In this document: positions 17,037-30,982 of the stretch, piece by piece
Position numbering within the stretch: position 1 is the stretch's first letter
Layout: each line of letters opens with the position of its first letter
Assembly (NCBI RefSeq): GCF_003634635.1
Contig: NZ_RBJB01000005.1
Coordinates: 1 to 64,000 of the forward strand
DNA: 64,000 nt
Direction: 5' to 3'
DNA from: Marinobacter nauticus
GTDB lineage: Bacteria; Pseudomonadota; Gammaproteobacteria; Pseudomonadales; Oleiphilaceae
Position numbers and translations under genes: made by a program
Notes under the pieces: model-generated
Databases searched by the model: none
The model's input: the letters and a program-made list of their open reading frames with translations, nothing else
What the model was told of the DNA's origin: nothing

Positions 17037-18779
17037 GTGTCCGGTCAGGGAACGCACGCAAACAGCTGGAAGCAGAGGCTGGTGGCAGGCTTGAAAGCCT
17101 GGCGCTTCGGCTCTGTGCTGGGCGTTTTCCTGCTGGTTGTGGCCGGCATTGGATGGCGGTTGGTGGATCTTCATGTGGTGGATAATGACTTCCTGCGCAA
17201 GCAGGGAGATGTCAGAACCATCCGCGTTGAATCTATCGATGCCCATCGAGGCGTGGTGACGGATCGTCATGGCGAGCCTTTGGCCGTCAGTACGCCAGTT
17301 CAGACCGTGTGGGCAAATCCTTCCGAAACCGATCCCGAAGATCCGCAACTGGCGGCTCTTGCCCGAATTCTTGGGTTGTCTGAGGGCGCGCTGCGGGAGC
17401 GATTGCGCCAGTATGCTGGCCGCGAATTTATCTACCTGCGCCGCAAAGTGCAGCCCTCAATGGCGCGTGAAGCGCTGGCTCTGGGTGTCGGTGGCATCTA
17501 TGCCCGGCAGGAATATCGTCGTTATTACCCCGCGGGAGAAGTCACCGCTCATGTGGTCGGGTTTACTGATATCGACGAGCATGGCCAGGAAGGTATCGAG
17601 TTAGCCTATAACAAATGGTTGACCGGTGAGCCGGGCCAGAAGCGGGTGCTCAAGGATAACCGTGGGCGTGTGATCAAAGATCTGATGCTTATCCGCGATG
17701 CCCGGCCCGGGAAAGACCTGGAGCTGAGTATTGATCTCCGGCTGCAGTATCTGGCCTATCGGGAGCTCAAGGCGGTGGTCGGTGCTCACAAGGCTCGCGG
17801 TGGCACGCTGGTGATGCTGGATGTCGACACCGGTGAGGTGCTGGCCATGGTCAATCAAGGTTCCTACAACCCGAATGACCGGTCACAGCTTGCCGCGGAA
17901 AACCTGCGCAACAAGGCCATTACAGATCTGTTCGAGCCCGGCTCAACCATGAAGCCGCTGACGATAGCGGCTGCTCTGGAGTCCGGGGATTACACGGTTA
18001 ACAGCACCATTGATACTTCCCCGGGCTTTCGGAGGTTTGGTCGCTTCACCATTCGGGATCATCGCAATTACGGGGTGCTGGATCTGACGGAGATTATTGT
18101 CAAGTCCAGCAACGTCGGGGTGAGCAACATCGCAACGGATCTGGGTGGCGATACTCTGAGAAACCTCTATGCCCGCCTGGGCCTCGGCCAGGCAACTGGT
18201 ATCGGCTTCCCTGGGGAAGCCGTTGGTGTTTTGCCGGCCCCCCCGAAATGGCGGCCGGTAGAAGAGTCCACCTTGTCTTATGGCTACGGCATGAGCGTTA
18301 ACGCCTTGCAACTGGCACAGGCGTATATGGTTATTGCCAATGGTGGAATTCGTTACCCCCTCAGCCTGATGAGGCAGGAGCAGAGGCCGCAGGGGCAACG
18401 TGTACTGTCTGAGCAGGTGACAAGGGCCGTTCGGGACATGCTCAAACAGGCGGTTGCCCGTGGTACTGGCAAGCGCGCCCAGCCCGGGCTGTATGCGGCC
18501 GGAGGCAAAACCGGGACCGTTCACCTGGTGGGAGCGAACGGGTACGAAGACAGTCAATATAAGGCCATCTTTGCCGGTATGGCACCGATTGATGACCCCA
18601 GAATTGTAACCGTTGTGGCCGTGGATGCGCCGCAGGCCGGAGAATATTACGGTGGAGAAGTTGCCGCGCCGGTATTCGCCCGGGTGATGGGTGACGCGCT
18701 GCGACTGCTGAATGTGAAGCCTGAACTGGAAGTCAGTGAAACACGCGTTTCGCAAGTAACTTCCGGGGGGAGAGGGTAA
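17037..18779 (+). CDS. ftsI: septal peptidoglycan transpeptidase, PBP3
   Basis: 580 residues. Cytoplasmic tail, one membrane helix (about 26-46), a pedestal domain, then the penicillin-binding transpeptidase domain with the acylated serine in STMK (303-306), SSN (357-359) and KTG (491-493). It crosslinks septal peptidoglycan together with FtsW. Start is GTG at 17037 with CGGGG upstream; no ATG lies ahead of the membrane helix. Followed by murE after three bases. Confidence 0.97.
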   Translation: MSGQGTHANSWKQRLVAGLKAWRFGSVLGVFLLVVAGIGWRLVDLHVVDNDFLRKQGDVRTIRVESIDAHRGVVTDRHGEPLAVSTPVQTVWANPSETDPEDPQLAALARILGLSEGALRERLRQYAGREFIYLRRKVQPSMAREALALGVGGIYARQEYRRYYPAGEVTAHVVGFTDIDEHGQEGIELAYNKWLTGEPGQKRVLKDNRGRVIKDLMLIRDARPGKDLELSIDLRLQYLAYRELKAVVGAHKARGGTLVMLDVDTGEVLAMVNQGSYNPNDRSQLAAENLRNKAITDLFEPGSTMKPLTIAAALESGDYTVNSTIDTSPGFRRFGRFTIRDHRNYGVLDLTEIIVKSSNVGVSNIATDLGGDTLRNLYARLGLGQATGIGFPGEAVGVLPAPPKWRPVEESTLSYGYGMSVNALQLAQAYMVIANGGIRYPLSLMRQEQRPQGQRVLSEQVTRAVRDMLKQAVARGTGKRAQPGLYAAGGKTGTVHLVGANGYEDSQYKAIFAGMAPIDDPRIVTVVAVDAPQAGEYYGGEVAAPVFARVMGDALRLLNVKPELEVSETRVSQVTSGGRG

Positions 18780-18782
18780 GCC

Positions 18783-20267
18783 ATGTGCATCACATCCATC
18801 AGCACCTTGCTTCAGGGCATTATTGAGGTGCCATCGGTCTTCGATGTCACTATCCACGGCCTGAAGACGGATAGCCGGAAAGTGCTGCCTGGTGACGCCT
18901 TTATTGCTCTGGCCGGAGCACGAACGCCCGCAGAGCACTATATGGATCAGGCCATCAGCGCCGGTGCCACGGCTATTCTGCTTGAGTCCGAGCAGGAGCG
19001 GCAGTGCCATGAGCGCCACGGCGCGTTGATTGTGCCCGTGGTTGGTCTGCGTGCCCGTCTGGGCCGAATTGCTGATCGCTTCTTCGAGCATCCCTCGCGC
19101 CATCTGAGAGTGATCGGGGTTACCGGCACCAATGGCAAGACGTCGGTGACCCAATACATCTCCCAGTTGTTACGGGAAACCGGCACGCCCTGCGGGCTGC
19201 TGGGTACCCTGGGTTATGGCATGCCGGGCAGTATCGAGTCGGCCACGCATACCACGCCGGATGTGGTCCAGGTGAACCGGGTATTGAACCGCATACGCAA
19301 TGAGGGTGGTCGGGCTGCAGTAATGGAAGTGTCGTCGCACGCTCTGGATCAGGGGCGGGTTGATAACCTGACTATGACCGGTGCGGTGTTCACCAACCTC
19401 ACGCGTGATCACCTGGATTACCACGGTTCCATGGAAGCCTATGGTGAGGCCAAGGCCAGGCTGTTCCTGCGGGAAGAACTGCACTTCTCAGTGATCAATT
19501 TTGACGATCCGTTTGGCCGGCAGCTTTACGGTCAGCTTGAGGGCCAGTGTGACCGCGTTCGTTACAGTCTGCATGAAGCCCAGACGGAACTCTGGTTGAA
19601 GGAATTTACGCCCACGGCCTCAGGGTTCCGTGCCAGGGTCGATGGGCAATGGGGCGAGTTTGATCTTACTGTCCCCCTGTTAGGGAGTTTCAATGCCAGC
19701 AATGTTCTGGCAGCCCTGGCTACCGTACTGACGCTTGGCGTACCGGTTGAGCGGGCGGTGTCCGTTGTCAGGGAGCTGTCACCGCCCCCTGGGCGCCTTG
19801 AACGATTCACCGGCCCAACCGGCAAACATGTGGTGGTGGACTACGCCCACACGCCTGATGCCCTGGCCAATGCCCTTGAAGCATTGCGGCCCCACACCCG
19901 GGGCAGGCTGATCTGTGTGTTCGGTTGCGGTGGCGACCGGGACCCCGGCAAGCGGCCTGAAATGGCGAAAGAAGCGGAAAAGCGGGCGGATTACGTCATC
20001 GTAACCGACGACAACCCGCGTACCGAGCAGCCTGAACGGATTGTCAGCGACATTTCTGCTGGTTTCACTCAGGCTGGTCGCTGGCAGGTGATTCACGACC
20101 GCGCTCAGGCAATTGCCGAGGCATTGGGTATGGCCAATGAGGATGATCTGGTGCTGATTGCAGGTAAAGGTCATGAAGCCTATCAGGAGATCCGGGGCCA
20201 GAAGTTGCCGTTCAGCGACGCCGAGCAGGTACGCCATCTATTGAACCTGAATGGAGGTGTGGCATGA
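18783..20267 (+). CDS. murE: UDP-MurNAc-tripeptide synthetase (meso-diaminopimelate-adding)
   Basis: 494-residue Mur ligase that adds the third stem-peptide residue to UDP-MurNAc-L-Ala-D-Glu. ATP loop GVTGTNGKTS (about 115-124), the HTTPD substrate block, and the DDNPR motif near residue 412 that selects meso-diaminopimelate over lysine. So the wall is of the Gram-negative mDAP type. Stop overlaps the murF start by four bases. Confidence 0.97.
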   Translation: MCITSISTLLQGIIEVPSVFDVTIHGLKTDSRKVLPGDAFIALAGARTPAEHYMDQAISAGATAILLESEQERQCHERHGALIVPVVGLRARLGRIADRFFEHPSRHLRVIGVTGTNGKTSVTQYISQLLRETGTPCGLLGTLGYGMPGSIESATHTTPDVVQVNRVLNRIRNEGGRAAVMEVSSHALDQGRVDNLTMTGAVFTNLTRDHLDYHGSMEAYGEAKARLFLREELHFSVINFDDPFGRQLYGQLEGQCDRVRYSLHEAQTELWLKEFTPTASGFRARVDGQWGEFDLTVPLLGSFNASNVLAALATVLTLGVPVERAVSVVRELSPPPGRLERFTGPTGKHVVVDYAHTPDALANALEALRPHTRGRLICVFGCGGDRDPGKRPEMAKEAEKRADYVIVTDDNPRTEQPERIVSDISAGFTQAGRWQVIHDRAQAIAEALGMANEDDLVLIAGKGHEAYQEIRGQKLPFSDAEQVRHLLNLNGGVA

Positions 20268-21661
20268 TGCGCGCCTTTTCGCTGGCGGAAGCTCGCGAGT
20301 GGCTTCAGGCAACCCTGGCAGGAGCGCGCACTGATGCGGGTGAACTCTGGTTTGATGGCGTCTCCACCGATACCCGATCGGTTGGAGATGGGCAGCTGTT
20401 TGTTGCTCTGCGCGGTGAGCGGTTTGATGGTCATGAATTCCTTGGCCAGGCCCTGAAACAGGGCGCAGTCGCCGCAGTAGTGGACACCGAGATCACCGAT
20501 GTTGCCATTCCGCAACTGGTCGTTAGCGATACGGTTCAGGCATTGGCCGATCTGGCCAGCGGCAATCGCAGCGAAAGCGCGGCCCGGCTGGTGGCGATTA
20601 CCGGCAGCAGTGGCAAAACCACGGTTCGTGAAATGACCGGGGCCATTCTCGCCGGCATGGGGCCGACCTTGGTGACTGAAGGTAATCTCAATAATCACAT
20701 TGGTGTTCCGCTGACCCTGTTTCGGCTGACGCCGGATCACCAGTTCGGTGCCATCGAGCTGGGGGCCAGTGGTCTTGGCGAAATTGCCCACACGGTGTCA
20801 ATTACCCGGCCGCAGGTTGCGATTCTGACCAATGCAGGTCAGGCGCACCTGGAGGGTTTTGGCAGTTACCAGAATATTGTTCTGGCCAAAGGCGAGATTA
20901 TTGATGGCGTGCCGGCAGATGGAGCCGTCGTGCTGAACCGGGACGATCCCGCCTTCGATCAGTGGCATGCCCGTGCGGGCCAACGGCGGGTGCTGGGTGT
21001 TTCCCGGATGGGTCACCCGGCCGCGGATTACCGCGCGGAGGCGATCATGGCCACTGACCAGGGGTTTGAATTCCTGGTGCTGGGGCCAGACAGCTGGCGC
21101 TGTCATCTGGTGCTGGGGTTGCCCGGTGAACACAACATCACCAATGCTCTGCTGGCTCTCGCGGCCTGCAGGGAACTGGGAGCGACGGATCAGCAGGTTC
21201 AGTCCGGGCTCATGCAGGTGCAAGCGGTGAAGGGGCGTCTCCAGGTGCTCAAGCCGGCCCCGGATCTGACCCTGATTGACGACAGTTACAATGCCAATCC
21301 GGCATCCATGAAGGCGGCGCTGGATGTGCTGGCGTCGTGCCCGGCGCCCCGGGTGGCGGTACTCGGCGCCATGGCAGAGCTGGGCGATGAGGCGCACGAG
21401 TTGCACCGGCAGGTGGGTGAACATGCCCGTGCCCGAGGAATCGAGAAGCTTATGGTGGTGGGAGCCGGGGGTAACGGCTACGGCACCGGATTTGGTGACG
21501 AGACAGAGTTTTTCCCGAGTCATGAGCAGGCGGTGAGCGCCATTGTGGCGGACCGGAATGGTGCTATGACGGTCCTGGTGAAAGGTTCTCGTAGTTCCGC
21601 CATGGATCGCGTGGTGGAGGGAATTCAGAAAAAGGTGAAGAACCCATGCTGCTCTGGCTGA
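20264..21661 (+). CDS. murF: UDP-MurNAc-tripeptide-D-alanyl-D-alanine ligase
   Basis: 465-residue Mur ligase attaching D-Ala-D-Ala, the product of DdlB later in this cluster. N-terminal substrate domain with [14 protein letters not shown] loop [27 protein letters not shown], and the C-terminal [15 protein letters not shown]. An ATGATG start pair is present; the first ATG (20264) overlaps the murE stop. The end overlaps mraY by 16 bases. Confidence 0.97.
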   Translation: MMRAFSLAEAREWLQATLAGARTDAGELWFDGVSTDTRSVGDGQLFVALRGERFDGHEFLGQALKQGAVAAVVDTEITDVAIPQLVVSDTVQALADLASGNRSESAARLVAITGSSGKTTVREMTGAILAGMGPTLVTEGNLNNHIGVPLTLFRLTPDHQFGAIELGASGLGEIAHTVSITRPQVAILTNAGQAHLEGFGSYQNIVLAKGEIIDGVPADGAVVLNRDDPAFDQWHARAGQRRVLGVSRMGHPAADYRAEAIMATDQGFEFLVLGPDSWRCHLVLGLPGEHNITNALLALAACRELGATDQQVQSGLMQVQAVKGRLQVLKPAPDLTLIDDSYNANPASMKAALDVLASCPAPRVAVLGAMAELGDEAHELHRQVGEHARARGIEKLMVVGAGGNGYGTGFGDETEFFPSHEQAVSAIVADRNGAMTVLVKGSRSSAMDRVVEGIQKKVKNPCCSG

Positions 21662-22731
21662 CAGAGATACTATCGCAATACTTTTCGTCGCTGACGGTGT
21701 TTCAGTATCTGACACTGCGGGCGATTCTGGGCATTCTTACGGCGCTGCTGATCTCGCTGGTGATCGGTCCGGTGATGATTCGCAAGCTGAGTCAGTACCA
21801 GATCGGCCAGGCCGTGCGTGATGACGGCCCCCAGACTCACCTGAGCAAGGCTGGTACTCCGACGATGGGCGGCGCCCTGATTCTGGTGGCCATCGCCATT
21901 TCCACCTTGCTGTGGGCGGATCTGACCAATCGTTATGTCTGGGTGGTGTTGCTGGTTACCCTGCTGTTCGGTGCCATTGGCTGGGTGGATGACTACCGCA
22001 AGGTTGTGGAGCGCAACCCCCGGGGCCTGCCGGCACGCTGGAAATACTTCTGGCAGTCGGTGATCGGGGCCACGGCCGCGATCGTGCTTTATGTAACTGC
22101 TTCAATGGCCCAGGAAACCTCGCTTTATTTGCCGTTCCTGAAAAATGTCTCGCTGACCCTGGGACCGGTGCTGTTCATTCTGCTGACCTACTTCGTGATT
22201 GTCGGCAGCAGTAACGCGGTAAACCTGACAGACGGTCTGGATGGTCTGGCCATCATGCCAACCGTCATGGTGGCGGGAGCTCTGGCCATCTTTGCTTACC
22301 TCTCGGGCCATGCCCAGTTCGCAAATTACCTGCTGATTCCACATCTGCCCGGAACCGGTGAGCTGATCATTTTCTGCGGAGCCTTGGTGGGTGCAGGTCT
22401 CGGGTTCCTGTGGTTCAACACTTACCCGGCTCAGGTATTCATGGGCGATGTCGGTGCCCTTGCCCTGGGAGCCGCCCTGGGCACAGTGGCCGTCATCGTA
22501 CGGCAGGAAATTGTGTTGTTCATCATGGGCGGCGTGTTCGTGATGGAAACCATTTCTGTGATTCTGCAGGTGGCCTCATTCCGGCTCACGGGTCGGCGGA
22601 TCTTCCGGATGGCGCCGCTGCACCATCATTTTGAATTGAAAGGCTGGCCCGAGCCACGAGTCATTGTCCGGTTCTGGGTTATCACTGTTGTTCTCGTTCT
22701 GATTGGCCTGGCCAGTCTGAAAATCCGATAG
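21646..22731 (+). CDS. mraY: phospho-MurNAc-pentapeptide transferase
   Basis: 361 residues, ten membrane helices, one more than the E. coli length. Transfers phospho-MurNAc-pentapeptide to undecaprenyl phosphate, making lipid I on the inner face of the membrane. Catalytic aspartates fall in [12 protein letters not shown] and in [10 protein letters not shown]; the HHH motif region is [13 protein letters not shown]. It begins inside the murF 3' end, so translation is coupled. Confidence 0.97.
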   Translation: MLLWLTEILSQYFSSLTVFQYLTLRAILGILTALLISLVIGPVMIRKLSQYQIGQAVRDDGPQTHLSKAGTPTMGGALILVAIAISTLLWADLTNRYVWVVLLVTLLFGAIGWVDDYRKVVERNPRGLPARWKYFWQSVIGATAAIVLYVTASMAQETSLYLPFLKNVSLTLGPVLFILLTYFVIVGSSNAVNLTDGLDGLAIMPTVMVAGALAIFAYLSGHAQFANYLLIPHLPGTGELIIFCGALVGAGLGFLWFNTYPAQVFMGDVGALALGAALGTVAVIVRQEIVLFIMGGVFVMETISVILQVASFRLTGRRIFRMAPLHHHFELKGWPEPRVIVRFWVITVVLVLIGLASLKIR

Positions 22732-22746
22732 GAAATTGCTACGGCT

Positions 22747-24087
22747 ATGAGTGTCATTGTTTCGGATCGTCGCGCGTTAATCGTAGGGCTCGGTAAGACC
22801 GGGCTTTCCTGCGTGCGTTACCTGTCCGGGCAGGGGCGTGAGATTGCTGTGGCTGATAGTCGCCTTCAGCCACCAGGCCTGGATGAGCTGAAGGCCGGTT
22901 GGCCAGACGTCCCGGTTTACCTGGGCGAGTTTGGTGAGGACCTGTTTGCCGGTTTCAATGAGCTGGTAGTCAGCCCGGGAATCAGTATTGCAGAGCCGGC
23001 GATTGCCGGTGCGGCGGCCAGGGGCGCCCGGATTCGCGGCGACATCGATTTATTCGCCGATGCGGCCGACGCGCCGATCATTGCCATCACCGGCTCTAAC
23101 GGCAAAACCACGGTAACAACCCTGGTCGGGGAAATGGCACGAGCTGCGGGCCGCAATGTGCAGGTGGGCGGCAATATCGGTACGCCCGCGCTGGATTTGC
23201 TGGACCAGGGTGCGGATCTCTATGTACTGGAGCTGTCGAGTTTTCAGCTGGAGACCACTGAAGAACTCGGGGCGCTGGCGGCCACTGTGTTGAATGTCAG
23301 CGATGATCACATGGACCGGTACCCGGACAAGATGGCGTATTTCCAGGCCAAGCAACGGATCTACCGTGGCTGCAAAAATGCCATCGTGAACCTCGACGAT
23401 GCCCTGAGCACGCCCATGGCTCGGGATACCCTGAGGTTTCTGTGTTTTGGCTTTAACCGGGTGAATCCGGAGACCTTCAGCACCCGGGATGATGACCAGG
23501 GCACCTGGATTACCTGGGGCCTGGATAACCTTTTGCTGGCCAGTGAACTCCAGTTGATGGGCAGGCATAACATCAGCAACGTGATGGCCGCCCTGGCGCT
23601 GGGGCATGCGGCTGGCCTGGCCATGGAGCCGATGCTGGAGGTGGCCCGCAGCTTCCGGGGGCTGCCCCATCGCTGTGAATTCGTCCGCAACCTGAATGGC
23701 GTGGATTACATCAATGATTCCAAAGGTACCAATGTTGGTGCCACGGTAGCCGCCATTGAAAGCCTGGTGCCGGATTCAGGCAAGGTGATCCTGATCGCAG
23801 GCGGAGATGGCAAAGGCGCGGATTTTCAGCCGCTCGCAGAGCCGGTGGCCGCATGCTGTCGTGCCTTGGTGCTGATTGGACGCGATGCCGGCAAGATATC
23901 CGAGGCGGTAGGCGTGTCAGTGCCGCAGTATCGCGCAACGTCACTGCAAGAGGCGGTCAGCCTTGCCCGCCAGGCGGCGGAGCCGGGCGATCGGGTGCTG
24001 TTGTCTCCAGCCTGTGCCAGCTTTGACATGTTCCGGGATTACAACGATCGCGGCGAACAGTTCCGCGCTTTGGTGGAGGGGCTGTGA
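22747..24087 (+). CDS. murD: UDP-MurNAc-L-alanine:D-glutamate ligase
   Basis: 446-residue Mur ligase adding D-Glu to UDP-MurNAc-L-Ala. Rossmann N-terminal domain (LIVGLGKTGLSCVRYL), ATP loop AITGSNGKTTVTTLV, the NVSDDHMDRY block and the C-terminal NDSKGTNVGATVAAI and LLSPACASFDMF motifs, all at family positions. Start ATG 22747 lies 15 bases after mraY. Confidence 0.97.
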   Translation: MSVIVSDRRALIVGLGKTGLSCVRYLSGQGREIAVADSRLQPPGLDELKAGWPDVPVYLGEFGEDLFAGFNELVVSPGISIAEPAIAGAAARGARIRGDIDLFADAADAPIIAITGSNGKTTVTTLVGEMARAAGRNVQVGGNIGTPALDLLDQGADLYVLELSSFQLETTEELGALAATVLNVSDDHMDRYPDKMAYFQAKQRIYRGCKNAIVNLDDALSTPMARDTLRFLCFGFNRVNPETFSTRDDDQGTWITWGLDNLLLASELQLMGRHNISNVMAALALGHAAGLAMEPMLEVARSFRGLPHRCEFVRNLNGVDYINDSKGTNVGATVAAIESLVPDSGKVILIAGGDGKGADFQPLAEPVAACCRALVLIGRDAGKISEAVGVSVPQYRATSLQEAVSLARQAAEPGDRVLLSPACASFDMFRDYNDRGEQFRALVEGL

Positions 24088-25286
24088 TGCAGGCAGGCGT
24101 CAGCGTTCCTCATTATCAGGGTATGGCGGGTGAGTTGCAGCCGCTGCCGGTGCTGATTATTACCTCCGTGGCCTTGCTGGTGACTGGTGTGGTGATGATT
24201 TCGTCTGCGTCGATGGACATGGCGGCCGCCACGTTGGGCAACAGTTACCACTACGTTATTCGCCAGATTCTGTTCGCCGGGTTTGGCTGCGCCACCGCCC
24301 TTGTCGCTGTCAATGTGCCGGTATCCTGGTGGGAACGCAGTGGCTGGTTGTTGCTGGGCATTGGACTTCTGGTGTTGGTGTTGGTGCTTACTCCTCTCGG
24401 CCGCACCGTCAATGGTTCTACCCGATGGATTCCCATGGGGCTGTTCAATGTGCAGGTGTCTGAAGTCGCCAAACTCTGCCTCATCGCCTACCTGGCGGGT
24501 TACGTGGTTCGTCGGCGGGAGGAGCTGCTCCATACCTGGCCAGGTTTTCTGAAACCTCTCGGGGTTCTGGGGGTGGCGTCGGTGTTACTGGTCATCCAGC
24601 CCGACTTCGGCGCAACGGTTGTTCTGGTGACGGCGGCAGCGGGCATGATTTTTCTCAGCGGCGTAAGGCTAAGCCGTTTTATGCCATTGATTGGCGTACT
24701 GGCGGCCCTGGGTACGGTTCTGGTGGTCACCCAACCGTATCGACTGAAGCGGGTGGTCAGCTATCTCGACCCCTGGAAAGACCAGTTCGACAGCGGTTAT
24801 CAGCTCACCCAGTCACTGATTGCCTTTGGTCGAGGCGAGTGGGTGGGTGTTGGTCTGGGCAACTCGGTACAGAAACTGTTCTTCCTGCCTGAGGCCCATA
24901 CGGACTTTATCTACGCGATTATTGCCGAGGAATTCGGTTTGCTTGGAGCGCTGGTGGTGCTCGGCCTGTTTGCGGCGCTGGTGGTCAGTGGCCTGGTGAT
25001 TGCCCGGCGTGCGGAGAAAGCCGGCATGGCGTTCGGCGCCTGTTTCAGCTACGGCATCACGCTGCTGATCGGATTGCAGGCGGGCATCAACATGGCGGTG
25101 AGTACTGGGCTCCTGCCAACCAAAGGCTTGACCTTGCCGCTGGTCAGTTATGGCGGCTCCAGCCTGATGGTTACCTGCATTGGTATCGCGGTTATCGCCC
25201 GGGTAGAGCTGGAGCGGCAGGATCGGGCCAGGGTGGCATCGGAAACAAAGAGCAGCGGACGCAAAGGAGGAGCAGTGTATGACTGA
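24087..25286 (+). CDS. ftsW: septal peptidoglycan glycosyltransferase FtsW
   Basis: 399-residue SEDS-family membrane protein with about ten helices. It polymerises lipid II into glycan at the septum, partnered with FtsI. The SEDS signature is seen in GSTRWIPMGLFNVQVSEVAKL, the catalytic region KDQFDSGYQLTQSL, and TGLLPTKGLTLPLVSYGGSS near the C-terminus. A GTG at 24084 is possible; the ATG at 24087 shares its A with the murD TGA. Confidence 0.96.
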   Translation: MQAGVSVPHYQGMAGELQPLPVLIITSVALLVTGVVMISSASMDMAAATLGNSYHYVIRQILFAGFGCATALVAVNVPVSWWERSGWLLLGIGLLVLVLVLTPLGRTVNGSTRWIPMGLFNVQVSEVAKLCLIAYLAGYVVRRREELLHTWPGFLKPLGVLGVASVLLVIQPDFGATVVLVTAAAGMIFLSGVRLSRFMPLIGVLAALGTVLVVTQPYRLKRVVSYLDPWKDQFDSGYQLTQSLIAFGRGEWVGVGLGNSVQKLFFLPEAHTDFIYAIIAEEFGLLGALVVLGLFAALVVSGLVIARRAEKAGMAFGACFSYGITLLIGLQAGINMAVSTGLLPTKGLTLPLVSYGGSSLMVTCIGIAVIARVELERQDRARVASETKSSGRKGGAVYD

Positions 25287-26362
25287 TTCACCTCGCCGTC
25301 GCTTCCTGATGATGGCTGGCGGCACCGGCGGCCATGTGTTTCCTGCGTTGGCCACAGCCCGCGCGTTGCAGCAACGGGGGCACGAGGTGCACTGGCTCGG
25401 GGCCAGCGGCGGCATGGAAGAACGTCTGATTGGAGACACCGATATTCCGCTGTCGCTCATTCACATTTCCGGCCTGCGCGGTAAAGGCAAGCTGGCGCTG
25501 CTGCTGGCACCGTTCCGGTTGATGCGCGCCCTGGGCGAAGCCTACACCCATTTGCGCCGGATCCGCCCCGACTGCGTGGTAGGTATGGGCGGTTTTGTCA
25601 CCGGGCCGGGTGGTATTGCCGCCTGGCTGATGCGTAAGCCGCTGGTGATTCATGAACAGAACGCCATCGCTGGAATGACTAACCGTTGGCTCACACGTTT
25701 TTCCGAAACGGTGCTTGAGGCGTTTCCTGACAGTTTTGGTGACCAGACGGTTACCCGCTGTACTGGCAATCCGGTGCGGGGCGAAGTGGCGTCGATGGAC
25801 GCCCCCGAACAACGATTGGCGGGCCGAAGTGGCAGGCTCCGGGTGTTGGTTATTGGTGGCAGCCTGGGAGCACAGGTGTTCAATCAGCAGCTGCCCCGGG
25901 CCCTGGCGCTGATGCCGGAGGCTGATCGCCCGGATGTTCGGCATCAATGCGGTGAGAAGAATCTCGAGGCGGCCCGGGCGGCCTACGACGAAGCCGGAGT
26001 CAGTGCCAGCATTGAGCCCTTTATCCGCGATATGGCGGAGGCCTATGGCTGGGCTGATCTGGTGATCTGCCGTGCCGGAGCGCTGACGGTGTCTGAGCTC
26101 TGTGCGGCGGGAATTGGCGCGGTGCTGGTGCCATTCCCCCACGCGGTCGATGACCACCAGACCCGGAACGGCCAGCACATGGTGAAAGCCGGGGCGGCCA
26201 TTCTGGTTCCGCAGCCAAAGCTGAACCCGGAGGTGCTGGCGGAAACCCTGAAAGATCTGGCAACAGATCGAAAACGAATTCTGACTATGGCGAAGGCCGC
26301 CCGCTCGCTGGCCCGCCCTGATGCAACGGAGAGAGTCGTGAATTACTGTCTGGAGGCCGCCA

Positions 26363-26370
<8 letters not shown>
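25279..26370 (+). CDS. murG: lipid II synthase MurG
   Basis: 363-residue GT-B glycosyltransferase that transfers GlcNAc from UDP-GlcNAc to lipid I. N-terminal glycine-rich loop [14 protein letters not shown] (residues ~12-25), second loop [10 protein letters not shown], and the nucleotide-binding [22 protein letters not shown] in the C-terminal domain. Peripheral membrane enzyme on the cytoplasmic side. Overlaps ftsW by eight bases and murC by eight. Confidence 0.97.
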
Positions 26371-29610
<3,240 letters not shown>

Positions 29611-29646
29611 TAACGATTACTACGAACCTGGGGTTTGGTGAAACAC

Positions 29647-30882
29647 ATGTCATCGGTTGAAACGGAAAACATGATTGTCGGCCTGGATATTGGAACCTCC
29701 AAGGTGGTGGCGATAGTCGGCAAGCGCAAGATGGATGGAACCATCGAAGTAGTCGGTATCGGTTCACACCCGTCCCGGGGGCTCAAACGCGGTGTAGTGG
29801 TGAACATTGAAACCACGGTACAGGCCATTCAGCGCGCAGTCGAAGAGGCTGAACTGATGGCGGGGTGTCGCATTCATTCGGTGTACGCCGGTATTGCTGG
29901 CAGCCACATCAAGAGCCTGAATTCCCACGGCATCGTGGCGATCCGGGACCGGGAAGTCACCCAGGCGGATATTGACCGGGTGATTGACGCTGCCCAGGCG
30001 GTGGCGATTCCGGCGGACCAGAAAATCCTGCACATCCTGCCTCAGGAATTCGTCATCGATAACCAGGAGGGCATCAAGGAACCGATGGGGATGTCCGGTG
30101 TGCGGCTGGAGGCCAAAGTTCACCTGGTGACCTGTGCCGTGAATGCGGCCCAGAACATCGAGAAGTGTGTCAAACGCTGCGGGCTGGAAGTGGACGACAT
30201 CATTCTGGAACAACTGGCTTCCAGCCACGCCATCCTGACCGAGGATGAAAAGGAATTGGGCGTCTGTGTGGTGGATATCGGTGGTGGTACAACCGACATT
30301 GCCGTGTTCACGGGCGGGGCAATTCGCCATACCGCCGTCATCCCGATCGCCGGTGACCAGGTGACCAACGACATTGCCATGGCGTTGCGCACGCCCACCC
30401 AGAATGCCGAGGAAATCAAGATCAAGTACGCCTGCGCCCTGACCCAACTGGCGGGTGCGGAAGAAACCATCAAGGTTCCCAGCGTGGGAGACCGGGCTCC
30501 GCGGGATCTTTCGCGTCAGGCTCTGGCGGAGGTCGTTGAGCCCCGCTATGAGGAGCTGTTCACGCTGGTGCAGTCTGAGTTACGCCGGTCCGGGTTCGAG
30601 GATCTGATCCCGGCAGGCATCGTGATTACAGGCGGCTCGTCCACCATGGAAGGGGTGGTGGAGCTGGCTGAAGAAATCTTCCACATGCCGGTAAGACTGG
30701 CCTGTCCGCAGGCGGTTTCCGGTATGACGGAAGTGGTCAACAACCCGATATACGCCACTGGCGTCGGATTGTTGATCCATGGCTTCCGGCAAATGGATCT
30801 TGGCCGGGCGCCGGTGCTCAAGGGGGAGGAGGCTCCCTCGCTGGTTGAGCGCATGAAAGCCTGGTTCACCGGTCATTTCTGA
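29647..30882 (+). CDS. ftsA: cell division protein FtsA
   Basis: 411-residue actin-like ATPase that tethers FtsZ to the membrane. Phosphate-1 loop IVGLDIGTSKVVAIVG near the N-terminus, the SHIKSLNSHG 1C-domain region, CVVDIGGGTTDIAVF phosphate-2, ITGGSS adenosine motif, and a C-terminal amphipathic membrane-targeting helix (VERMKAWFTGHF). ATG 29647 is chosen; GTG 29638 would add three residues. Confidence 0.97.
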   Translation: MSSVETENMIVGLDIGTSKVVAIVGKRKMDGTIEVVGIGSHPSRGLKRGVVVNIETTVQAIQRAVEEAELMAGCRIHSVYAGIAGSHIKSLNSHGIVAIRDREVTQADIDRVIDAAQAVAIPADQKILHILPQEFVIDNQEGIKEPMGMSGVRLEAKVHLVTCAVNAAQNIEKCVKRCGLEVDDIILEQLASSHAILTEDEKELGVCVVDIGGGTTDIAVFTGGAIRHTAVIPIAGDQVTNDIAMALRTPTQNAEEIKIKYACALTQLAGAEETIKVPSVGDRAPRDLSRQALAEVVEPRYEELFTLVQSELRRSGFEDLIPAGIVITGGSSTMEGVVELAEEIFHMPVRLACPQAVSGMTEVVNNPIYATGVGLLIHGFRQMDLGRAPVLKGEEAPSLVERMKAWFTGHF

Positions 30883-30889
30883 CGGTGTT

Positions 30890-30944
30890 CCGGTTGCAGT
30901 ACACGAAGGTCTCTCGAAAAAAACACAACGATTGAAGCAACCGG
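30890..30944. repeat. inverted repeat in the ftsA-ftsZ gap
   Basis: CCGGTTGC (30890-30897) and GCAACCGG (30937-30944) are perfect 8-bp complements 39 bases apart, ending 38 bases before the ftsZ start. It could form a leader hairpin or bind a dimeric regulator. Confidence 0.5.
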
Positions 30945-30982
30945 CCTGGAAAGGTCGGACACAGCACGAAGGAGTAGGGGAA

